Source: [Ruminococcus] torques ATCC 27756 (GTDB taxonomy: Bacteria > Bacillota > Clostridia > Lachnospirales > Lachnospiraceae). From it: DNA of 64,000 bases. Below the pieces are notes generated by a model. It ran no database searches, was not told the origin of the DNA, and worked only from the letters and a program-made list of their open reading frames with translations. The translations under genes were made by a program, and so were the position numbers. The stretch is taken from positions 186,001-250,000 of the forward strand of contig NZ_DS264345.1 in the NCBI RefSeq assembly GCF_000153925.1, written 5' to 3'. How positions within the stretch are numbered: the stretch's first letter is position 1; every line of letters begins with the position of its first letter. This document shows positions 43,183 to 51,559 of the stretch, in pieces.

Positions 43183-44643
43183 ATGGAGTACAAGATCACA
43201 GGCTGCAAGCCGGAGAAATTATTTCATTTTTTTGAAGATATCAGCGCAATCCCGAGAGGATCGGGAAATGAGAAGGGTCTTAGCGACTATCTTGTGAAAT
43301 TCGCAAAAGACAGAAACCTCTGGGTTTACCAGGATGAAAGTAATAATGTGATCATAAAAAAAGAAGGAAGCGAGGGGGCAAAAGACAAAGCTCCTGTTAT
43401 GCTTCAGGGACATATCGATATGGTATGCGATAAACTTGCCGGAGTCGAGCATGATTTTGAAAAAGACGGGCTTGATCTCATTGTAAAAGACGGCGTTCTT
43501 TACGCAAACGGAACGACTCTCGGAGCAGACAACGGAGTAGCGGTTGCCCTTATGATGACAGTTCTTGACGATAAAGAATTAGAGCACCCTCCTGTAGAGT
43601 GTGTGTTTACGACGTCGGAGGAAATCGGACTAAACGGCGCTCAGGCGCTTGATAAGTCTCAGATCACAGCGCGTACGATGATCAACATGGATTCAGAAGA
43701 AGAAGGAGTCGCAACAGTTAGCTGTGCCGGCGGACTTCGTGTTCAGCTTACAAGAAAGATAGAAAGAGTGCAGGCAGAAGGAACATTAGTTCAAATAAAA
43801 GCAGAAGGCCTTCTCGGCGGACATTCGGGAACGGATATTGATAAAGAGCGTCAGAATGCGAATCTTCTGATGGCTCGTATGGCAGATCATCTTCTGAAAA
43901 ATACAAAAGGACTTCTTGTGAACTTTGCAGGCGGAACAAAAGATAATGCAATTACAAGAGAGTGTGAGATGTCTCTTATCTATGCAGATTCGGCAGAAGC
44001 ACAAAAAGCAGAGAAACTTGCATGTGATCTCGCAGAAGTATTTGCAGATGAAATCACATCTTTTGAGCCGGATTTCTCCTGCGAGATCGCAGTGACGGAA
44101 GGCCAGAGCGCAATGGCGGTTCAGGAAGAAGATGCAAAGGCATTCGTAAGTCTGATGCGTCTTGCTCCAAACGGAATTTACAGACGAAACATCAAGATGA
44201 ACGGGTTTGTCGTTGTATCGTCTAATATGGGAGTAGTCAGAACAGAAGAAGATTATATTATGGTTGCGGTTTCTCCCAGATCGTCTGTTGCAAGCCTTCA
44301 GGAAGATACAAAATCGCGTTTCGCACTTCTTGCAGAGACGTTTGGATTTGAGATTGAGTACAGCGGAGAATATCCGGGCTGGAGTTATGCGGAAGAATCT
44401 AAGATCCGCGATCTGTTTGTAGAAAGCTACCGCGATCTGTTCGGAAGTGAACTTCGTTTGGAGGCGATTCATGCAGGACTTGAATGCGGACTTTTTTCAG
44501 AAGCAATTCCGGGACTGGATGCGATCGCAGTAGGTCCGACACTGAATAATGTACACACTCCGGATGAGAATGCTCCGCTTGATTCGCTTGAGCGTTTCTA
44601 TGAGCTTCTTAAAGATGTTCTTTCAAGATTGGCCAGAGCATAA
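43183..44643 (+). CDS. pepD: Aminoacyl-histidine dipeptidase (PepD, M20 family)
   Basis: 486-aa cytosolic zinc dipeptidase of broad specificity. Metal and catalytic motifs: MLQGHIDMVCDK, GTTLGADNGVAVALMM, FTTSEEIGLNGAQALD, INMDSEEEG and LEAIHAGLECGLFSE. The dimerisation domain insertion (about 200-400) has the PepD pattern LLGGHSGTDIDKERQNAN. It stands alone, divergent from mgtE, and just before the purine/molybdenum cluster. Confidence 0.95.
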   Translation: MEYKITGCKPEKLFHFFEDISAIPRGSGNEKGLSDYLVKFAKDRNLWVYQDESNNVIIKKEGSEGAKDKAPVMLQGHIDMVCDKLAGVEHDFEKDGLDLIVKDGVLYANGTTLGADNGVAVALMMTVLDDKELEHPPVECVFTTSEEIGLNGAQALDKSQITARTMINMDSEEEGVATVSCAGGLRVQLTRKIERVQAEGTLVQIKAEGLLGGHSGTDIDKERQNANLLMARMADHLLKNTKGLLVNFAGGTKDNAITRECEMSLIYADSAEAQKAEKLACDLAEVFADEITSFEPDFSCEIAVTEGQSAMAVQEEDAKAFVSLMRLAPNGIYRRNIKMNGFVVVSSNMGVVRTEEDYIMVAVSPRSSVASLQEDTKSRFALLAETFGFEIEYSGEYPGWSYAEESKIRDLFVESYRDLFGSELRLEAIHAGLECGLFSEAIPGLDAIAVGPTLNNVHTPDENAPLDSLERFYELLKDVLSRLARA

Positions 44644-44762
44644 GAAGAACAGGGAGATTTGATTAAAAATAAGTGTTCTGTAAAAGAATGGGCGGGATCT
44701 TGAAGATGCCGCTTTTTCTTTGCGACCGGGAGTTTGTTTCAGATCAGCGCTGGAGAGTAGAT

Positions 44763-45806
44763 ATGAATGAGTTTTATGAAGAATTAAAAAAGGTACTGGA
44801 TCTTTCTGACGGGGATGTTTGGACGGAGACTGTTTTGTGCGGCAAAGATGCCGGAAAGAAGCGGATTCTTTCCGGGATTTTTGCTCAAGACGAAGAACAA
44901 AATGAAAGACCGGACGAAAAGAAAAAGGAAAACAGAGAAAAAAGCGGATGTGAAGGCAAGAGCAGAATCTTCCGTGAACGAATCGGAAGAATTCCCCGTC
45001 TTGTAATTTGCGGCGGAGGACACGTTTCGGCTGCGGCTACGAAACTCGGGAAGATGCTTGGGTTTGAGGTGACTGTTCTTGAGGATCGTCCGAAATTCGC
45101 AGATCATGTAAGAAAAGCCGGAGCAGATAATGTCATTTGCGCTCCTTTTAAGGAAGGACTTGCAAAGATCGGCGGTGACTCGGATACATGGTTTGTCATA
45201 GTGACGCGCGGTCACAGATACGATGCGGAATGTCTGGAAATAATCGTGGAAAAGCAAAATGCATATATCGGGATGATGGGCAGTAAACGGCGGGTTGCAA
45301 TCGTAAAAGATCAGCTTGAGAAAAAAGGTATCGACAGAGAAGATTTAGAGCGGGTACACACGCCGATAGGATTGAAGATCAAGGCAGAGACTCCGGAGGA
45401 GATCGCCGTTTCGATCATGGCGGAAATAATCGAAGTAAAAAACAGCAGAGAAAAAGCGGGCGGATATTCAAAAGAGTTGTCGGAGAAGCTTTTTGAAAAG
45501 AAAAATGATACAAAAGAAAGTTTTAAGGAACCATCATTGAAAAAAGTGCTTGCGACTATCGTTTCCCGAAAAGGATCTGCGCCTAGAAGCGTAGGAACGA
45601 AGATGCTGATAATGGAAGACGGAAGCATAACGGGTACGATAGGCGGAGGATGTGTAGAAAGTGAAGTCATGCAAAAAGCCCTGCTTATGATGCGAAAAGG
45701 CGAACCTGTATTTCAACTTTGTAAAGTCGATATGACGGCAGACGACGCAGAAGAGGAAGGAATGGTATGCGGAGGCGTCGTAGAAGTGATGCTTGAGATG
45801 ATATAA
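44763..45806 (+). CDS. XdhC/CoxI-family protein with swapped domain order
   Basis: 347 aa. XdhC-type proteins deliver and sulfurate molybdenum cofactor for xanthine-dehydrogenase-like enzymes. Here the Rossmann domain (RLVICGGGHVSAAATKLGKM, from about residue 78) comes first. The CoxI-type domain (VLATIVSRKGSAPRSVGTKM ... TGTIGGGCVESEV) comes last (about 258-347), the reverse of the usual order. A charged, low-complexity linker is near 45-75. I prefer ATG 44763 (after GGAGAG) to an in-frame ATG 90 nt upstream. It heads the purine/molybdenum cluster. Confidence 0.87.
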   Translation: MNEFYEELKKVLDLSDGDVWTETVLCGKDAGKKRILSGIFAQDEEQNERPDEKKKENREKSGCEGKSRIFRERIGRIPRLVICGGGHVSAAATKLGKMLGFEVTVLEDRPKFADHVRKAGADNVICAPFKEGLAKIGGDSDTWFVIVTRGHRYDAECLEIIVEKQNAYIGMMGSKRRVAIVKDQLEKKGIDREDLERVHTPIGLKIKAETPEEIAVSIMAEIIEVKNSREKAGGYSKELSEKLFEKKNDTKESFKEPSLKKVLATIVSRKGSAPRSVGTKMLIMEDGSITGTIGGGCVESEVMQKALLMMRKGEPVFQLCKVDMTADDAEEEGMVCGGVVEVMLEMI

Positions 45807-45830
45807 CCGAAAAGGAAAGGAGGCAGTGAA

Positions 45831-47117
45831 ATGAAAAGAAAATCGGTTTTTATTTTAAAAGGAAATATTGTATACAGCAAAAATCAGAAAGAATTTTCGA
45901 TTTGTGAAAATGGATATGTAGTCTGCAAAGACGGAATCGTGGAGGGCGTCTATAAGACGCTTCCGTTTAAATTCGGAGGAAATCCGATACGGGATTACAA
46001 AGACGCGCTGATTATTCCGGGATTTACAGATCTTCATGTTCATGCGCCTCAGTATTCGTACCGCGGTCTGGGAATGGATATGGAATTGTTAGAATGGCTC
46101 GAAACGAATACGTTTCCGGAGGAATCGAAGTTTTGTGATTTAGACTATGCAGAAAAGTCATACCGGATTTTCGTGAAAAATATGCAAAAGAGTGCAACTA
46201 CAAGGGCGTGTGTATTTGCGACTCTTCACAGGCCGGCGACTGTTTTGCTTATGGATATGCTTGAACAAAGCGGGCTGAGTACTTTTGTCGGGAAAGTGAA
46301 TATGGATCGGAATGCGCCGGATTATTTAGTTGAAGAAACGAAAAAGTCGACAGAAGAAACTTTAAAGTGGATTGAGGAGACAATTCAGAAAAACTACAGT
46401 CGTACATATCCGATCCTTACGCCGAGATTTATTCCGACGTGTACCGATGAGGTTATGAAAGAACTAAAAAAACTTCAGAAACGTTATGAGCTTCCGCTTC
46501 AGTCACATTTGTCGGAAAACTTCGGGGAGATCGCATGGGTAAAAGAACTTTGTCCGTGGTCTGAGTTTTACGGAGACGTTTATGATACATTCGGATTGTT
46601 CGGTAAAGATACACGTACGATTATGGCGCATTGTGTACACAGCGATGAAAGAGAGATCAGCAGGATGAAAGAAAACGGCGTATTTATCGCACACTGTCCC
46701 GAGTCTAATATGAATGTGTCTTCCGGGATCGCGCCGATAAGAAAGTTTCTTGAAGAAGGACTTCATGTCGGATTGGGAAGCGATGTGGCAGGAGGAAGTA
46801 CGGAAAATATGTTTCGGGCAATGGCTCATGCCGTTCAGGCGTCAAAACTGCGTTGGCGTATTTGCGACGATAGTTTAGAAGCGCTGACGTCAGAAGAAGT
46901 TTTCTTTATGGCGACAAAAGGAGGAGGAGAATTTTTCGGGAAAGTTGGAAGCTTTGAACCGGGATACGAATTTGATGCAGTCGTTCTGGATGACAGCAGG
47001 CTTGCGCATCCCCAGGAACTTGATATAAGAAGCCGACTGGAACGGATGATCTATCTGGCGGATGAACGGGAAGTAGTCGGAAAATATGTAAAAGGAAAAG
47101 AAATCGATCTTTCTTAA
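45831..47117 (+). CDS. guaD: Guanine deaminase (amidohydrolase family)
   Basis: 428 aa, metal-dependent deaminase converting guanine to xanthine. The family signature is clear: IPGFTDLHVHAPQYSYRGLG with EWLETNTFPEESKF, then QSHLSENFGEI, HCVHSDEREI, HCPESNMNV and GLGSDVAGG. SsnA-type deaminases of bacterial purine-degradation clusters are related; the APQY/TFPEE motifs favour guanine deaminase. AAAGGAGG precedes the ATG. The xanthine formed would feed a molybdenum hydroxylase, in line with the accessory genes around it. Confidence 0.92.
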   Translation: MKRKSVFILKGNIVYSKNQKEFSICENGYVVCKDGIVEGVYKTLPFKFGGNPIRDYKDALIIPGFTDLHVHAPQYSYRGLGMDMELLEWLETNTFPEESKFCDLDYAEKSYRIFVKNMQKSATTRACVFATLHRPATVLLMDMLEQSGLSTFVGKVNMDRNAPDYLVEETKKSTEETLKWIEETIQKNYSRTYPILTPRFIPTCTDEVMKELKKLQKRYELPLQSHLSENFGEIAWVKELCPWSEFYGDVYDTFGLFGKDTRTIMAHCVHSDEREISRMKENGVFIAHCPESNMNVSSGIAPIRKFLEEGLHVGLGSDVAGGSTENMFRAMAHAVQASKLRWRICDDSLEALTSEEVFFMATKGGGEFFGKVGSFEPGYEFDAVVLDDSRLAHPQELDIRSRLERMIYLADEREVVGKYVKGKEIDLS

Positions 47118-47232
47118 GGAAAAGAGAAAAATAAAAGACAAATAAAAGATAAATAAATGAAGAAACAGCCCGCGGAGAATGAAACCTTCGCGGGCTGTTT
47201 CTTGAAAAGAATTCGGCTTATCCTTTCGATGT

Positions 47233-47615
47233 TTAATTTTCTTCAATGACCGCGATTGTTTCCACCTCGCACAAAACTCCTTTCGGGAGATCTTTTACGG
47301 CGACGCAGGAACGGGCGGGTTTCCTGTAAAATATTTTGCATATACTTCGTTAAATGCGGCAAAATCAGACATATCGGCAAGAAAGCATGTCGTTTTTACA
47401 ACATCTGTAAAAGAAGCGTTTTGGCTTTCGAGAAGTCCTTGTATATTTTTCATAACTTGCTCTGTCTGTTCCCGGATCGTTGTTCCGATGACTTCACCGG
47501 TTTCCGGAGAAAGAGGAATCTGACCGGAGAAAAACGCAGTTCCATTTACTACAATACCTTGTGAATATGGTCCGATCGCTGCCGGTGCTTTGTTTGTTTC
47601 AACATATTTTAACAT
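47233..47615 (-). pseudogene. ridA: RidA/YjgF-family deaminase gene with a frameshift
   Basis: The start MLKYVETNKAPAAIGPYSQG (after GGAGG) and QIPLSPETGEVIG, REQTEQVMKNIQGLLES, VVKTTCFLADMSDFAAFNEV are typical RidA, an enamine/imine deaminase that clears reactive 2-aminoacrylate. After YFTGNPP the frame runs VPASP-stop, while the shifted frame gives RSCVAVKDLPKGVLCEVETI and AVIEEN-stop, the expected end carrying the conserved Arg and Glu. An indel of one (or an equivalent) base near 47315-47325 breaks the gene, unless it is a sequencing error. Confidence 0.85.
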
Positions 47616-47819
47616 TATATCTACCTCCTGAAAAAATATTTTGCATTCTCTTATCATACATCAAAAAATTCGCCTTGTATATATTTTTAGGCGAATCCGA
47701 AAGTGTACCGTGCTTGTTTTTGAGGTGTGCTCAGATGAAAAGAAGAGGGGGAAAGCATAATGGGCGATTATTGCATTTCATTATATTTAATGATATTCTA
47801 ATAGAAGATAAAAGGCGGT

Positions 47820-47875
47820 ATGAACAGGAAAAACGGGAGAGGAAAAAGAGAAAAAATCTTCGGAGATTTTCCTGT
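47820..47875 (+). ncRNA. Structured leader before the permease gene
   Basis: ACAGGAAAA and TTTTCCTGT form an outer stem. Inside lies AAAATCT-TCGG-AGATTTT, a stable UUCG-type hairpin. The element ends about 45 nt before the permease ATG. It does not match the purine riboswitch consensus. Nothing else stands out in 47640-47917. Confidence 0.35.
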
Positions 47876-47917
47876 ATCAAGGAAGGATAAAGATCAGTCA
47901 GAAAGAGGAAAAGTAAG

Positions 47918-49363
47918 ATGGGTATACGAGAGACAAAAAAAGATAATTCAGAGTTGTTTAAGTGGGACGGAAAGCCGTCGGCGGGACAGGTATTTCCCCT
48001 TGCGGCGCAGCATGTGCTTGCGGCGGTAGTCGGATGTGTGACGCCGGCAATTTTGGTTGCAAATGCGGCGAATAATGCGGGAGGCAATGTAGATATGGGA
48101 CTTTTAATACAGATGTCTCTTGTCTTTGCGGCGCTGTCTACGCTGCTTCAGTTATATGGAAATAAAATCAGGATCGGATCGGGGCTTCCGGTGATCATCG
48201 GCGTGAGTTTTGCTTACGTTCCGACGATGACGGCAATCGCCGCACAGGCAAAAAGCATTGATACGATTCTCGGAGCGATGCTCATAGGCGGCGTGATAGC
48301 GATTATTGTAGGATTGACGATCAAACAGATCAGAAAAGTATTTCCGCCGCTTGTGATCGGCACGGTTATTTTTGCGATCGGGCTGTCTTTGTATAAAACA
48401 GCGATCAATTATATGGCAGGAAATCCGGCCAATACATATGAGCTCGTAGTAGAACAACAGGGAAAGACGCCGGCGCTTGTGTTTGGTTCCTGGCAGAATT
48501 GGGTCGTTGCTTTTGTGACGCTTGCAATCGTCGTTGCGTTAAATCATTATGGGAAAGGTCTTTTTAAACTGGCGTCAATATTGATCGGGCTTTTGTGTGG
48601 ATATGTGCTCGCGCTTTGCTTTGGAATGGTAGATTTTTCAGTTCTTTCAAGCGCGGGATGGTTTCAGATCCCGAAACCGATGGAGTTTGGTATGAAATTT
48701 GAAATATCGGCGATCATACCTTTGGCAATTTTATTTTTAGTCAATTCCATTCAGGCGATGGGAGATTTTTCCGCAACTACAAGCGGCGGAATGGATCGTC
48801 TCCCGACAGACAGGGAATTAAACGGCGGTATCATCGGATATGGAATAGGAAATATTATCAGCGCTTTTTTCGGCTGTCCTCCGACGGCAACATTCAGTCA
48901 GAATGTCGGCATTGTAGGTACGACGAAAGTGATTTCAAGAAGGGTGTTTGCGACATCGGCGGGAATCCTTCTTGTAGCCGGTCTGATTCCGAAGTTTTCG
49001 GCTTTATTAAGGACGATTCCGCAATGCGTGCTTGGAGGCGCGGTCGTTTCGGTGTTTGCTTCTATCGCAATGACGGGAATCCGACTGCTTGTAACGGAAA
49101 AACTGACTGCCCGTAATGCAACGGTAGCCGGACTTTCTATTGCGATCGGAATGGGTGTTTCATTAAGCGGCGGATGTCTGGATCAAATGACGCAGAGTAT
49201 CCACAGCGCTTTGAACCTGAGTATGAATCTTGAAAACTTTCAGGCGATCATAAACAATACATTTGCATCCTCTCCGGTTGTTTTGGCGACAATTTTCGCC
49301 GTAATACTGAACTTGATCCTTCCGAAGGAGAAAACGACGGAAAAGGAAACGAAATTACGTTAA
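47918..49363 (+). CDS. Xanthine/uracil-type permease (NCS2 family)
   Basis: 481 aa with 12-14 membrane helices. Signature sequences of nucleobase:cation symporters are present: GVSFAYVPTMTAIA, VNSIQAMGDFSATTSGGMDR, GGIIGYGIGNIISAFFGCPP, TFSQNVGIVGTTKVISRR and CVLGGAVVSVFASIAM. The context (guanine deaminase, molybdenum hydroxylase accessories) points to xanthine or uric acid import. AGAGGAAAAGTAAG precedes the ATG. Confidence 0.92.
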   Translation: MGIRETKKDNSELFKWDGKPSAGQVFPLAAQHVLAAVVGCVTPAILVANAANNAGGNVDMGLLIQMSLVFAALSTLLQLYGNKIRIGSGLPVIIGVSFAYVPTMTAIAAQAKSIDTILGAMLIGGVIAIIVGLTIKQIRKVFPPLVIGTVIFAIGLSLYKTAINYMAGNPANTYELVVEQQGKTPALVFGSWQNWVVAFVTLAIVVALNHYGKGLFKLASILIGLLCGYVLALCFGMVDFSVLSSAGWFQIPKPMEFGMKFEISAIIPLAILFLVNSIQAMGDFSATTSGGMDRLPTDRELNGGIIGYGIGNIISAFFGCPPTATFSQNVGIVGTTKVISRRVFATSAGILLVAGLIPKFSALLRTIPQCVLGGAVVSVFASIAMTGIRLLVTEKLTARNATVAGLSIAIGMGVSLSGGCLDQMTQSIHSALNLSMNLENFQAIINNTFASSPVVLATIFAVILNLILPKEKTTEKETKLR

Positions 49364-49420
49364 GTAAAGAACGAATTATTTTTATAAAAGGTATAAAATC
49401 AAGTAGAAAGAAGGGGATTA

Positions 49421-50788
49421 ATGATGAAACGGTTATTCAAAGGAGGAACGGTAGTCAGCGGGGAAGGTCTGAAAAAGATCGATCTTTTGGTAAAAGGGGA
49501 AAAGATTCTTGCGGCAGGGAAAAATCTTGAATTTCAGGATGCGGAAACGATCGATGTGAGAGGAAAGCTTCTTTTTCCGGGTTTTATAGATGCTCATACG
49601 CATATGGCGGCAAAGTTTAATGATATTACGGCGGCAGACAAGTTTGAAACCGGAACAAAGGCAGCGCTGGCAGGCGGAACGACGTGCATCATAGATTTTG
49701 CAGAGCAGAAGAAAGGAAAAAGTCTGAAAGAAGCGATTGACGATAAACGTCAGGAAGCAGAAGGCGAGGCATCATGTGATTATGCGCTGCATCTTACACT
49801 GAATGAGTGGAACGATGACGTTGCAGAGGAACTGGGGGAGATTGTAAAAAAGGAGACTTGTTCTTTCAAATTATATACGGCGTATGACATGATGCTGGAT
49901 GACGGACAGATTTACGAGATTTTTTCAAGGGTGAAAGAACTAGGCGGCATTGTCGGAGTTCATTGCGAAAATCACGGGATTGTACAGTCTCGTTTAAAAG
50001 AACTTGAGAAAACAAAAGGAAGAACGGATATTGCGGATTATTCATGGATACACCCAAAAGAAGCGGAAGCAGAAGCGGTGGGGCGCATCCTGAAGATTGC
50101 CAAATGTGCGGATGTTCCGGTGATCATTGTGAATTTAAGTACGGCTGCCGGATACCGGGAGATTTTAAAAGCGAGAGAAATCGGTCAGACCGTCTATGTC
50201 GAGACGTGTCCGGAATATCTTCTTCTGAATGAGGAAAAATATGCTCTTGCGGCAGAAGAAGCGCGAAAATATGTAACTGTTCCGCCTCTTAGGAAACAGA
50301 AAAACAGCGATATATTGTGGGATGCATTGAAAGAAGGAAGGATTCAGACGATAGCGTCCGATCATTTTGGATTTACAAAAGAACAGAAAAATGCAGGAGA
50401 AGAGGATTTTATGCTGACGCCTTCCGGTATGCCGGGAGCAGAAGAACGTCCGGCGCTTATGTGGCAGTTCGGAGTGAATGAAGGAAAGATAACGGCAGAG
50501 CAGATGTGTGCATATCTTTCGGAGAATCCCGCAAAATTATTTAAATTATATCCGTGGAAAGGGGCACTTATTCCGGGCAGTGACGCGGACATCGTCATAT
50601 GGAATCCTAACACGGAATGGACGATGACTGCGGCGGATCATCAGTCTGCATGCGACTATTGCCTGTTGGAAGGAGCAGAGATCGAAGGAAGGGCAGAACA
50701 GGTTTATTTGAGAGGAAAACTTGTGGCAGAGAACGGAAAAATCATAGAAGAAAAGACAGGAATGTATATCCGTCATGGCGTAGAATAA
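49421..50788 (+). CDS. Dihydropyrimidinase/hydantoinase family hydrolase
   Basis: 455-aa cyclic-amidohydrolase. Metal ligands lie in FPGFIDAHTHM, the carbamylated Lys in CSFKLYTAYDMM, later His in GIVGVHCENHG and TIASDHFGF. It resembles HyuA (phenylhydantoinase), part of bacterial purine-degradation clusters with SsnA, XdhD and YgeWXY, and may open the ring of a purine breakdown product. GAAGGGG precedes paired ATGs at 49421 and 49424. It lies 1 nt before the yqeC-like gene. Confidence 0.88.
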   Translation: MMKRLFKGGTVVSGEGLKKIDLLVKGEKILAAGKNLEFQDAETIDVRGKLLFPGFIDAHTHMAAKFNDITAADKFETGTKAALAGGTTCIIDFAEQKKGKSLKEAIDDKRQEAEGEASCDYALHLTLNEWNDDVAEELGEIVKKETCSFKLYTAYDMMLDDGQIYEIFSRVKELGGIVGVHCENHGIVQSRLKELEKTKGRTDIADYSWIHPKEAEAEAVGRILKIAKCADVPVIIVNLSTAAGYREILKAREIGQTVYVETCPEYLLLNEEKYALAAEEARKYVTVPPLRKQKNSDILWDALKEGRIQTIASDHFGFTKEQKNAGEEDFMLTPSGMPGAEERPALMWQFGVNEGKITAEQMCAYLSENPAKLFKLYPWKGALIPGSDADIVIWNPNTEWTMTAADHQSACDYCLLEGAEIEGRAEQVYLRGKLVAENGKIIEEKTGMYIRHGVE

Positions 50789-50789
50789 T

Positions 50790-51536
50790 ATGGTGTTTAT
50801 CTATAAAAATAATGAATTGTGTGAACGTATGTCTTTGTCAGAGGCGCTTTCTGTGAACACATCAGTCATCTCGGTCGTGGGAGCGGGAGGAAAAACAACT
50901 CTTTTGCATCGTTTGGAAGACGAGTGTGTAAGAAAAAAACAACATGTGATCATTACGACTACAACGAAGATCATGCATGAAAATAAACCATATTTTTTAG
51001 AAGATACATCTATCGGTAAAATAAAGGATACGTTGGGAAAGTTCGGGAGAGTGTGGATCGGAAGCAGGGATTTGATTTCCGGGAAAACGGCGCCGCCTGC
51101 AAAAGAAATTTTAGACGAGATCTTTTGGTGGGAGTTGCCGATACTGGTCGAAGCAGACGGAGCAAAACGACTTCCGTTAAAAGTTCCCGCAGAACATGAA
51201 CCGGTCATTCCGAGTCAAACAGGACATGTTGTTTCCGTATATGGGTTAGATGCAATAGGCAGGACGTTAGAATCAACCTGTTTTCGGTGGGAAAGAGCAG
51301 CACAGATCTTAGAAAAAGGCGGAGAAGAGTTCGTTACGGCAAAAGATATCGCGATACTTGCGTCATCGCATAAGGCGGGCAGAAAAGGCTGTCCGCCTTA
51401 TGCGCAGTATACGGTTGTTTTAAATAAAGCAGACAGTGCATCTAAAAGAGAAGCAGCGCTTGAAGTCTGCAGAGAATTGAATGTTCGGGGAGTGGAAAAT
51501 ATTGTAGTGACATCTTTGCATTCAAAGAAACTTTAG
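50790..51536 (+). CDS. yqeC: YqeC-type selenium-dependent hydroxylase accessory protein
   Basis: 248 aa with a P-loop: SVVGAGGKTTLLHRLEDECV, then HVIITTTTKIM, VEADGAKRLPLKVPAEHEPV, IPSQTGHVVSVYGLDAIGR and VVLNKAD. This is the putative selenium-cofactor NTPase YqeC that accompanies selenium-dependent molybdenum hydroxylases. It overlaps the hydantoinase region tightly (1-nt gap) and precedes the YqeB-MocA gene. Confidence 0.9.
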   Translation: MVFIYKNNELCERMSLSEALSVNTSVISVVGAGGKTTLLHRLEDECVRKKQHVIITTTTKIMHENKPYFLEDTSIGKIKDTLGKFGRVWIGSRDLISGKTAPPAKEILDEIFWWELPILVEADGAKRLPLKVPAEHEPVIPSQTGHVVSVYGLDAIGRTLESTCFRWERAAQILEKGGEEFVTAKDIAILASSHKAGRKGCPPYAQYTVVLNKADSASKREAALEVCRELNVRGVENIVVTSLHSKKL

Positions 51537-51559
51537 AATAAAAATAAGAGGAAAAAAGT

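Noticed and set aside
47640-47917. Purine riboswitch before the permease
   Set aside because: The conserved three-way-junction core and flanking TATA/GTTTCTA elements are not present.
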